Source of the DNA: Phylloscopus collybita | Taxonomy: Eukaryota; Chordata; Aves; Passeriformes; Phylloscopidae | Direction: 5' to 3' | Assembly (NCBI GenBank): GCA_027886175.1 | Contig: JAJNNQ010000031.1 | Span: 1,216,501 to 1,280,500, forward strand | Length of the DNA stretch: 64,000 nucleotides | In this document: in pieces, positions 25,901-37,900 of the stretch | Position numbering within the stretch: the first letter of the stretch is position 1 | Layout: every line of letters starts with the position of its first letter | Translations under genes and position numbers: made by a program | The notes under the pieces: model-generated | Databases searched by the model: none | Told to the model about the DNA's origin: nothing | Seen by the model: only the letters and a program-made list of their open reading frames with translations

Positions 25901-28900
25901 GCTCCAAAGCAGCAATTCCTGCCCCATGTCCCACCCATCCCTGCCCTTTGGTCACCCCCAGAACTGCTCCCATTCCCTGTGGGCAGGGACACCTCCCACT
26001 ATCCCAGGCTGCTCCAGCCTGGCCTGGAACACCCCCAGGATGGGGCAGTTCCCCCTTCCCATGCAGTGAGCAGTGACCTCACTGGGACCTCCCCAGCTTG
26101 GAAAACCTTTTCCCCTAAGGAAAAAAAAAAAAATCCCAAACAGCATCTCCATGGCCTCAGCAATTCCATGTTGGATTTTCCCCCCCTGGGGTGACACATT
26201 TTCCTGATCCCCCCAGGTGCTCCCCATCTCCCAGCTGCTCCTCCACCCGCAGCATCCTCAAAGCTCTCCCGGGGGAGAACAGAGATCCCAAAACACCCGG
26301 GGTAACCATCCCCAAACCCCCCCAAGGCCCAGCATTTCCCGCAGCAGAGGCGGCTGAGGCTCAGAGCCGCTGGATGCTGCTCCCTCCCTGCGGTTCAGAT
26401 CCCAGGGGTGGCACAGGGGAATCATTTCCTGCTGCGTGGGCAGCAGGGAGAGAGGGAGAGAGAGAGGGAGGGAGGGGGGCCGTGCCCACCCTGACCCCGC
26501 AGGCAGGGAGGGTTAATTAGGGGCCCCATCCCTAATTAATGTGCTGGGATGTGCTGCCGTGCAGCAGGCTCGTTATTCCCGGGAGGATCAATCCGGGATG
26601 TGCTGCCATGCAGCAGGCTCGTTATTCCCGGGAGGATCAATCCGGGATGTGCTGCCATGCAGCAGGCTCGTTATTCCCGGGAGGATCAATCCATCCCAGG
26701 ATGTGCTGCCATGCAGCAGGCTCGTTATTCCCGGGAGAATCAATCCCAGGATGTGCAGCCATGCAGCAGGCTCGTTATTCCCGGGAGGATCCATCACCCC
26801 GGGATGTGCTGCCACGCAGCAGGCTCGTTATTCCCGGGAGGATCCATCACCCCGGGATGTGCTGCCACGCAGCAGGCTCGTTATTCCTGGGGGGATCAAT
26901 CCATCCCGGGATGTGCAGCCATGCAGCAGGCTCGTTATTCCCGGCAGGATCAATCCCAGGATGTGCTGCCATGCAGCAGGCTCGTTATTCCCGGCAGGAT
27001 CAATCCATCCCGGGATGTGCTGCCGTGCAGCAGGCTCGTTATTCCCGGCAGGATCACTCCTGACCCGGCCCATCCCAGCCCGAGCCGCCCCGATGATGCC
27101 CAGATGCCTGCGGGGGGTTTCTAATTTTACATCCCAGCCCTGCCTGCCGTCCCCAGCGTGCTGAGCGAGCTCTCCCCTGGCTGCCTCAAAAGCCTCCAAG
27201 TCCGGAGCGTTTTTTGCCATTTTAGGGCAAACGATGCCTTTTTTTTTTTTTTTTTTTTTTCCCCTGAAGGTTTTAGAACCGGCTCGGGATTTAAGGCATT
27301 GGGAATTCAGGAGTTAAGGCACTGGGAATTCAGGATTGAAAGCATTGGGAATACAGGAGTTAAGGCATTGGGAATTCAGGATTTATGGTACTGGGAATTC
27401 AGGATTTATGGCACTGGGAATTCAGGATTTAAGGCATTGGAAGTTCAGGATTTATGGCATTGGGAATTCAGGATTTATGGCACTGGGAATTCAGGATTTA
27501 AGGCATTGGGAATTCAGGAGTTAAGGCATTGGGAATTCAGGAGTTAAGACATTGGGAATTCAGGATTTATGGCACTGGGATTTCAGGATTTAAGGCATTG
27601 GGAATTCAGGATTTAAGGCACTGGAATTCAGGATTTATGGCACTGGGAATTCAGGATTTAAGGCACTGGGAATTCAGGATTTAAGGCATTGGGAGTTCTG
27701 GCTGGGGGTTCTCTGCCTTTTCCCATCCCTAATGTCAGGGCACTGCTTGGCTTCCAGGAAGAATCCTGCTGGGCTGCAGAGGTGCTGCCAGGCTTCCACA
27801 TGATCCCAGTTTGGGTGGGAAGGGATCTTAAATCCCAGCCCTGCCCCAGGCAGACACCTCCCCCTGTCCCAGGCTGCTCCAGCCTGGCACTGCACACTCC
27901 CAGGGATTGGCCAGCCATGGAATAACTTGTGCCAGGTTGGAATAACCTGTGCCAGGTTGGAATAACCTGTGCCAGGGCCTCCCCAGGCTCCAAGGCAGCA
28001 ATTCCTGCCCCATGTCCCACCCACCCCTGCTCTCTGGCAGGGGGAAGCCATTCCCTGGGTGCTGTCATTTCTTGTCCCAGGTTCCTCTCCAGCTCTCCTG
28101 GAGCCCCTTCCCATCTCTGGAAGCATCCAAGGCCAAGCTGGACAGGACTTGGAACCCCCCTGGAATAGGGGAAAGGGGCAGGGGCAGGTTGGGATGGGCT
28201 CCAAGATCCCTTCCCAGCCAACCCATCCTGAAACTCTGTCACTGACATCCCTAAAGCTCTCTGGCCAGGAGCCACTGCTGCTCCTTTTCCCCATCCTTTT
28301 TCCAAGCCCCATCTCATCCCTCAGTTTGGGATGAGCAGGGAGGAGGCCCCACAGCAGCCACCCCACCACCCCCAAAGGGCTTTCCAAAGGGAAATCCCTT
28401 TGCAGCAGCACCCCCAGAGCCCCCCGAAGGCAGCTGCTCCAGAGCACACCTGGCCCTGCCCCACCTCCAGCAGCAGCCGCTGGAATGCTGGATCCCACTC
28501 CCTGAAAATCATTAATTGCTCTGTTTGTGTTGTCGGGGCTCTCAGGCTGATCTGCTCGGCACTAATGAGCCATTAACTCCCAATTAGGAGCCTCTCTCTC
28601 GGAGCAGAGCTCTAATTCCAGGCAGTTCTGCTGATGAATTAATTGCCAGGTGAGCTCAGCTGCTGGAGGCCTCCAGCACCCCGGGAGTGGCATTCCCTAA
28701 ATATTGCTGCTGGAGCCACGTTCCTGGGGGAATACAGACACCCCAGCGTGAAATCCCAGGATGGGCTGGGTGGGAAGGGATCTTAAATCCCAACCCACCC
28801 CTGCCATGGGCAGGGACACCTCCCACCATCCCAGGCTGCTCCAACCCATCCTTGGGCACTTCCAGGGATCCAGGGGCAACCACAGCTGCTCTGGGAATTC

Positions 28901-31900
28901 TGTTCCAGGGTTTCAGCATCCTCACAGGCAGGAATCCCTTCCCAATCTCCCAAAGCCACAGCAGAAATCTGGGATGCTTTCACAGACATCATGGATCAGG
29001 CATGTTTATCATGCAGCTTTTAAATTCTTTACCTCTTCCAGGTAAATTAAAAAATAAATAATAAATAAAAAAAAAAAAAAAAAGAAAAAAGGGAAAATCC
29101 CCCCCTTTTTTTTTTTTTTCCTGGCTGAGGTCCTTGGCACAAAGCACTCCATGAATTTTCCTGAGCTTTCCAAGCCTGCCCGGGTCTGGCTGCTGAGCAG
29201 CACTGGGAGAAGCAGCTCCCATGGGCAGGGAGATCATGGGGAATATTGAATATCCCAGCCCCTCCATCATGTGGAGCGCTGAACACCGAGTCAGCAACCT
29301 TCCCCCGGGGGAAATTCCATCCCCAGCTCCCTGCCCCGGGAATTTAAAGTGTCTGCAGCACCAGGAGGAGCAGGGAAGGCTCCAGATGAACACAGGGGAT
29401 GTGCTCAGCACCACGGGAACAAGGGTGGGAAGAGTAAGGCTTTGGAATGAAAGGGGAAAAGGGATGGGTCACTCCCAGGGGGGTGAGTTTGGGGCTTTGG
29501 AGAGCTCTGGGATGGGCTTTTATCCTGCCTGAGCCAAACCCCAAATCCAGGAACCACCACACATCCAGAACCCCAGGCTGGAAAAGCCTTCCAAGGTCCC
29601 CGAGGCCAACCTGTGGCCCATGCCCACCCTGCCAGCCAGCCCAGAGCCACATGGGACACTGGGGAGGAATTCCTTCCTGGGCTGCTATAGCCCTGGTTGG
29701 TGCCTGAGGTGTTTTGGTTTCTCTGAAACTCTTTCCCCAGAGAGTTTCCTGCCAACCACAGACACGTTTTCCTGACTGTGACCTTTGTTTGCATCCCTTT
29801 CCCCAGGAGGGACTTCTCCTTGCTGTCCCTCTGCTCTGACCAATGTGAGTGAAGGAGTTTGTCTTTGTTTCACCCATTGAGTTGTTCTCTGTAGAACAGC
29901 ATAAAACTGTACAAAAGCCTGAGGTGTTTTGATTTCTCTGAAACTCTTTTCCCAGAGAGTTTTCTGCCAACCAGAGACACGTTTTCCTGACTGTGACCTT
30001 CGCTTATATTCTTTCCCTAAAAAGAACTTCTCCTTGCTGTCCCTCTGACTTGACCAATGTGAGTGAAGGAGTTTGTCTTTCTTCCACCCATTGGGTGGGT
30101 TCTTTGTAAAACAGCATAAAGGGAAAAAATTCCCAGGTAATAAAGATTGGAGTCATTTCAGCCTCCTGACCTTCCCCAGGGGAACATTCCCAGCTCTCCC
30201 AGCCTGGCTCCAGAGGGGCTCCAGCCCTGCAGCAGCTCCAGGTCCCTGGGATGTCAGAGCCCAAGGCTGGGGCAGCTCTGCAGGTGGGGTCTCACCTGAG
30301 CACAGGGGCAGAATCCCCCTTTTCCTGCAGGTCCCAGGCTCCCCTGGACACCCTGATCCAGTGCCCTGCTCCATCCCTGCCCAGATTTGGGGTGAATTCC
30401 TGAGGTTTAACCCCTGCACTCCCAGCACGGGGGGGCTGAGTTTGCTCTGCTGGCACCTCTGGCATTTGCTCATCTCCTGCACGACGTGTCCAGGAGCTCC
30501 AGGGAGCCACCCAGGCTGGAAAGCAGGGCCAAGGAAGCTGCAATCAATATTGCAAGTGGAGGAGGGAGCTGTTCCCAGCATCCCCAGAGCCTCTCCCAGT
30601 GCTGGAATACACAGCTCCAAACCTTTGGAACCCCGTCACGGGGGCTCAGTTTGGGGTCCTGGATTCATTCAGAACAAGGCAGCTTGATGATCTTCCCTGG
30701 AGCTCAGTGGTCAGTCTAAGAGGAGCAGCCTTTGTCTCCATACCCCAGGAAGAGCCCTGGGATCCCATTCCCACAGGGGTGCAGCCCCCTCACCCCAAAT
30801 CCCACCAAACCAGCAGGGAAAGGAGACAGGAGGAGCCCCCCAGCCCCTTTCCAGCTCTCCCCTCAATAAATCCCCAACTGTTCCTTGTGACTCTGCAAAA
30901 ATATGTGCAGGCCTTGGCTGTGAATACAGCATGAAGGGTTTTATTGTTAAGTATTAGCATAGCTTGCACAACTCTAGAAAGCCCTTTTGTTTTAGGACGT
31001 ATTTCTTGTGTTAGTATGTAACTTTCTTGTAGTTCGATAAGGGTTTCTAGGACAGCTTTAGCCCCTGCTTAGAATCCTTCTTTTATTGGTTCTTTCCTGA
31101 CTTACCCCCTCTGTCATGGATAATTACCCTCTTGTCCATCTTACCATCCTTATCTTTGAAGTACAGTAATGTTAGCCACTAACCTTGCTAGACTACCCTT
31201 GGCCCATCCCAGAACCTGTGCTGGATTTGTTAGAACTTAAGTGACTTAGTTTGGCATGATGTATTTGGATTGTTTTATTGGTATCTGTAACTTAGAACCC
31301 ACCCCAGAATTGTAGTATTAAACCGCCCACCACCCCAGGCTCGGGGTCTCTCTCCAGAGGCCTGGATCACCCTGACCCCCTTTCCCCCCACCCCCCAATA
31401 AAGCCTCGGTTCCCTGGAAAATTCCAGAGAGTCCCCTCTTTCTTGGATCCAGCCTTAGCAGCGTTATCCAGCTGTTATTAGAAAAGACGCTTGTAGCCCG
31501 GCGAGAGAGATGACCTGAAGATCAGGATCTTCTAGAACACGTGGTTTATTGGTCGTGGAAATGCAGCCTGACTAGGGAAGAGGGTCCAGGGATCCAGTGC
31601 AGAGTCCAAGGGAAGGCACGCAAAGAGGGGGAACTCTCTGTTACATTCTATTTTAACCCTTTCTATCGTGAATATGCTAATGAACATTAACCAATCACCT
31701 ATAGATACAAAACCTACAGAATCTACATACAGCCTATGGGAGCTACAACATTATAATACTACTCTACATACCAAAACCTGTGAAACCCACCTTATCTCTG
31801 ATACCTGAGAAGGCGCAGCCTTTCATTCATCCTTTTGTCTTGTCAGGGGTGTCACTGACCCACCCAGCCAAGGCCTTTCAGCTGCTTAATCACCTTCTTC

Positions 31901-34900
31901 CTGTCCATGCTTAAAGCTCAAACTTTGCTTTTAATTCTATCTCTCTTGTGGGTTTCATAGTTTTAGAATCTTTTACTATTAAATTATCTCTACAAGGCCT
32001 AGCTACTTCATCCTCCCCAACAAGCTGTGAGAGCCGAACCCCACAAAGTGATTTGCTGAGACGTGCTGGAGCTGCCCGGGGAGGCCCAGGCCGGACACCG
32101 GGCCGGGCCGGGCCGAGCACGCACTGCAACAGTTCCTGACCCTTGGGATGCCTCTCCTGGCCGTGTCCCAGCATTTCCCCCCAGGCCAGCCTCTCCCCCT
32201 GCTGCTGCCAAGCACTTTTATCATCACCCAGCTCAGCAGGGCCTGGCTTGTGTAACACCCAGGGGGCTGAAGCAGAGCTCTGCCCCCCAAAGCAGCCCAG
32301 GGACCAGCAGCAAGGCCTGAGCTCCAGCTTCAAACTGGGGGTGCCCAGCTGGGAAAAAAACCCGGCAAAACAAACAAAAAAACCAAAAAAAACCAAAAAA
32401 ACCACCAAAAAACAACAACAGCAACAACAACAACAAAAACACCCAAAAAAACCAAACAAACAAAAAAACCAAAAAAAAACCAAAAAAAACCACACAAACA
32501 AAAAAAACCAAAAAAAAACCAAAAAAACCCACACAAACAAAAAAAAAACCCCCCCCAAAAAAAAAACCCCAAAAAAACCCCAAACAAATGCAATTTCAAA
32601 GCCACTTTTGATAGATGAAGTGCTGAATCCTCTTTTCCTGCTGCCCTCCCATCCAACACACACCCACACACACAAAAAAAAAATAAAAATCCCAAAATCT
32701 GAATGGAAAGATAAAAAAAAAAAATCCCAAAATCTGAATGGAAAGATAAAAAAAAAAAAAAAATCATAAATAAATCGACCTTTAAAGGTCCCCGTCCCAC
32801 CCAAACCATCCCAGAATTCCGGTATTTTGTGCTCCACCTGTAAAGTTGCTGAATTTGCACTGAGGTTTCTCACTGACCCTGAGACCAGACATCCAAAAAA
32901 ATCCCCATTTTAAGTGGAACTGTCAGAACCCTGGTGATTTTCAGAGCTGGATCCCCTCAGGTTGCTGCATTCCCAGTTCGCCCTCGTGGATCTGAGAGAA
33001 ACCCCTCCTATGGTTCCATAATTCCAGGTTTTTTTCACGTTTTTTAAAAGCAAAACCCGAGGAGAAGGCTTTTGCTGCCATCCCTGTCTCTTTAATTAAA
33101 AAGCCTGGCAGGCTCCGGAGCTCTTTAATCAGCAAATCACGGGAAGAGGTTTCCAAAATAAACCGAATGAGTTTGGGAAAAGGGATGCACCAACCCTTCC
33201 TGCAGGGTTTTGTCTGCTTCAGATCCCCATCAGTGGCTCCATTTCTCAGGAATTTTAGCAGCTTATCGACAAAAACTGCAGGATAACACAAAAATTATCA
33301 CGGCTTCCATAATCCCAAAGACGCCCAGAGGTAAAATCCCAGCAGGAAGATCCGGGATCAAAGTCAAATTCTCTCTCCAGGAACAGGCACCAGGGAGAAC
33401 AGAGCTCCCAGCTCTCCATCCCAGAAATCAGGACAAAAGGTTGGGAAAACCAAACCCTTGGGATGTTCTTCCCAGCCCCAGGTGATCCTCACGGTGCAGG
33501 GCTGGAAGGGACATCCAAAGTGACCTGCAATGACCAGCACTGACCCTCGGGAAGCACCACCAGCTCCAGCAGAGCATCTCCACCGGGAAAGGCTCCAAAA
33601 ACTGGGAACAACCCCAGAGCTCCAGCTCCTGGGGCTGGGAGGAGCTCCGAGCCCGGCCCAGGGCTGGGATTTTTGGTGATGGAATGCTGGGCTCCAAGGG
33701 GAGCCATTCCCTGCCATTCCTGCAATTAACAGCGTCCCTGTAATGACTGCAATTAACACCGTCCCTGTAATGACTGATCACAGGCTCTGCCCATGGATTC
33801 CCACAGGAAAAACTCCGCTTTTCCAGAGCTTTGGACTTTTAGGGGAAGGAGGGGAGGGGGAATTCCAGCATTTCCTGGGACAAACCTGGGATGGAGAGGG
33901 GAACCCGGGGTTTCTGCAGGATTGACCATTCCCTGTAATGACCGCAATTAACACCGTCCCTGTAATGACCGCAATTAACACCGTCCCTGCTTCGGGGGGC
34001 ACCAGCAGCTGGGAGGAGGAAATCGATCCTGGCACTGGGAATTTGGGAAAGATGGACACGGAACAGGGGCACCCAAAGGCTCCTGGGGACAGGAACCTGC
34101 TCCGGGGAGCCCTGGAAAAGCTCTTCCCCTCCCTGGATTGATGGAATTGCAGCTGAGCCCAATGGAATTCCCACTGCTCCAGCCTGGCCTGGGGCACTGC
34201 CAGGGATCCACAGCTGCTCTGGGAATTCCAGCCCAGCCAGGAATTCCCAATTCCCAGTCTCCATCTAAATCTTCCCTCTTTTAGTTAAATCCCATCCCAA
34301 GGAATCACCTCCATCAACCCCTGGCAGGGACTGACTCCCGAAAACTCCCTCAGAGGAGACACTTCCCTAAGGGAAAGGCCTGGGAAGGGAAGGGGAGCTC
34401 AGCTCGGCCCTGCTGCTCTCCCCAGGGAATTCCAGGGAGGATCAGAACCTCCCAGAGAATTCCAGGGAGGATCAGAAGCTCCCAGGGGGTTCCAGAGAGG
34501 ATGAGAAGTTCCCAGGGAATTCCAGGAAAGATCAGAAGCTCTCAGAGAATTCCAAGGAGGATCAGAAGCTCCCAGGGGGTTCCAGGGAAGATCAGAAGCT
34601 CCCAGGAAATTCCAGGGAGGATCAGAAGCTCCCAGGGGGTTCCAGGGAAGATCAGAAGCTCCCAGGGAATTCCAGGAAAGATCAGAAGCTCTCAGAGAAT
34701 TCCAAGGAGGATCAGAAGCTCCCAGGGGGTTCCAGGGAAGATCAGAAGCTCCCAGGAAATTCCAGGGAGGATCAGAAGATCCCAGGGAATTCCAGGGAGG
34801 ATCAGAAGCTCCCAGGGGGTTCCAGAGAGGATCAGAAGCTCCCAGGGGGTTCCAGAGAGGATCAGAAGCTCTCAGAGAATTCCAGGGAGGATCAGAACCT

Positions 34901-37900
34901 CCCAGGGAATTCCAGGGAGGATCAGAAGCTCCCAGGGAATTCCAGGAAGGAATGTCCAGGCTCTGTCCATGGATTCCCACAGGAAAAACTCCGCTTCTCC
35001 AGAGCTTTGTGCTTTCAGGGGAAGGAGGGGAGGGGGAATTCCAGCATTTCCCGGGACAAACCCGGGATGGAGAGGGGCAGCCGGGGTTCCTGCAGGATTC
35101 AAACCCTCAGCACCCCTGGCTGAGCTCTCCCTGCCCTCTCCCGCTCTTCCCTTTGCTCCCCCCAGGAGATTTCCCTCCTTCCCAACCCTTTCCCTCCCTC
35201 CTGCTTTAGCTGGATCCGGCAGGTTTTGCTCTGTTCTGCCCAATTTTCAGCTCAGCTCCCAAAAATAGGTCACCACATTTGGAACCTTATCCCAATTAGG
35301 CCTTAAAGACCCAGAAATTCCTTTTTTTTTCTTTTTTTCCTGCCCATTCTCTGTAGAACTTGCAGGTCAAGAACATTTCCCAAAACAAAGCCTGGGTTTA
35401 AAATCCCAGGAATTATTTACAGAAGAGCTTTTTCTTCCCTCAGTCTGTTTGGAATTGATTTTTGTTGTTGTTGTGGTTTTTTGAGGAATAAAAACAAGAA
35501 ACCTGCAAGGTCTGGTCTGCAGGTCAGGCCTGCAACTTTTCCAGGAGCTTTTCCAGAGCATTTTTTATGGAAACATCACAAAATTTTTTTAGGGAAGCAT
35601 CAGGAAGTCTTTAGGGAAACATCAAGGAGATTTTAGGGAAGTGTCAGGGAGATTTATGGAAATGTCAGGGAGTTTTTTAGGGAAATAGCAGGGAGTTTTT
35701 TGGGGAAGTATCCAGGAGTTCTGGGGAAATATCAGGGAGTCTTTATGAAAATATCAGGGTTTATATTTTTTTTTTTTTTTTTAGGGAAGTATCAAGGAGT
35801 TTTCAGGGAAATAGCAGGAGGTTTTTAAGGAAGGATTAGGGGATTTTTAGGGAAATTTTCAGGGAGGTTCAGGGGAAATATCAGGGAGTTTTTAATGGAA
35901 ATGTCAGGAGAGATATTTATGAAAATAACGAGGAGTTTTCAGAGGAGATTTTAGGGAACTATCAGGGGGTTGGGAAGTAAAGATCAGGGGTTTGTAGGGA
36001 ACTATCTGGGAGGTTGCATGGAAATATCAGGGAGTTTCCAGAGGAGTATCAGGGAATTTCTAGAGGAAAACCAGGGAATTTCTAGAGGAATATCAAAGAG
36101 TTTTTAGGAAAGTATCTGGGGTTTTTTTAGGGAAATATCAGGGAGTTTTCAGAGGAATACCAGGGAATTTCTAGAGGAATACCAGGGAATTTCCAGAGGA
36201 ATACCAGGGAGTTTTCAGAGGAATACCAGGGAGTTTCTAGAGGAAGATCAAGGAGTTTTTTAGAGGAATACCAAGGAGTTTTTAGGGAAGTCTCTGAGGG
36301 GTTTTAAGGAAACCCCAGGGAGTTTTTAGGAAGCGCAGGGAGGATTCACCTTCCCCTCTCTGGGATGTGCTCTCCTGCCCTGGGAAGGCAGGGTGGGAAC
36401 CCTGGCACTCCACAACACGGCCCCAAACCCGATCCAAGACATCCCAAACACCCAGCAGAGCTGGGAAAGGCAGGAGCACCTCATCCCAGCCGGGAGCTCC
36501 ACATTCCCAACCCCACATCCCAAACCCCAGCCCCCTGTGGGGAGAGCCCCAGCGCCAAAACCCCCCAGCTCTGCCTCAAAGCTCCTCCAAAGGTGCCAAA
36601 AGGCAGGAGGAGGAGCAGGGGATTGGCAAGGGCAGCAGGGGATCCCAGCTGGGCCGGCCCCACTGCCTTGGGTTGTGGAACCAAAAATGTGTTTTCTATT
36701 CCACCTGCTGAAAGCAGCTGGGGAATTGTTCCTCTTCACTCTGGGAGGAGGTGGGTGGGTGCTTTCTGATGATGGGCCAGCTGTCAAAACTGGGTAGGGC
36801 AGTGTTTGTTATCTCTGTCCTCCCTCCAGGGGGATTTTTTCTGCTGATGGACCATTACCACCTCCCCAAAACAGACCATCCACATTCCATCATCCCAGTG
36901 TGAGATGCTCCACCCAGTGGGGGGAGCCAACCATTCCTACCTGGATAAAAACTGAGACACAGGAACACAGAAAGTATCCAGCTTCACCTGATTCCTGGAG
37001 GAAAACTGGACCCTTCTCACCATCCCTGGACCCTTCTCACCACCCCTGGACCCTTCTCACCATCACTGGACCCTTCTCACCATCCCTGGACCCTTCTCAC
37101 CATCCCTGGACCCTGGTTCTACAGGATCATCTCTGTCCCACCAGAACCACCTCTGCCACTCCAGCAGGACTCACTGTGGGCTGCTCCCAACCCCCTGACC
37201 AACAGGGTGTCAGGTTGGAGCTCTGACTCTGTCAGGGTTCTCCAGGATTGTTGTTTGTTTGTTTGCTGGTTTGGTTGGGTGGTTTTGTTTCCTACTCCAT
37301 TTGTATTGTTAATATTCCCAGGAAAGAACTGTTATTCCTGTTCCCAAATCTTTGCCTGAAAGCCCTTGATTGCAAAATTATAATTTGGAGGGGGTGAGGG
37401 GTTTGCATTCCCCATTCCAAGGGAAACTCCAGCTTTCCCTGGCAGATCCCTGTCTGTCCAAGCCCAGCCACCACTCACCGGTGGTCTCGACGATGCCCTC
37501 GAGGATGACGACGATCTCGAACTGCTCGGTGTGCATGCTGCGCTGGGACAGGTCGTAGAAGGGGCTCTTGGAGTCGATGACGTGGCAGATGGTCAGGGGG
37601 GACACCAGGAACAGCTGGTCAGCCCCGGTGCTGAAGCCCACGTCCAGCTCCAGCTGATCCAGGGGCAGGAATTCTCCCTCCGGGGTCTGCCGGGACTGCG
37701 AGGGACAAGGAGGGGGGGAGAGGTTGGAGCTTCTCCTTGCTTGGGGTTTTTGCTGTTCTCTTTTGTTTCTTTAAGGAGTTTTCCTAAAGTTCTGTCTCAG
37801 CCCTCAGTGTTTACCCTTTGCAATGGAGTCAGACACCATTTTACATCAACAATCTGTTGGTATTGTTTTTTCATTTTTACATTCTCCTCATAAGGAGGAG

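Noticed and set aside
34420..34950. CRISPR-like array of 30-bp units
   Set aside because: The repeats are contiguous, with no unique spacers, and lie in a vertebrate intron. The same reasoning excludes the other arrays.
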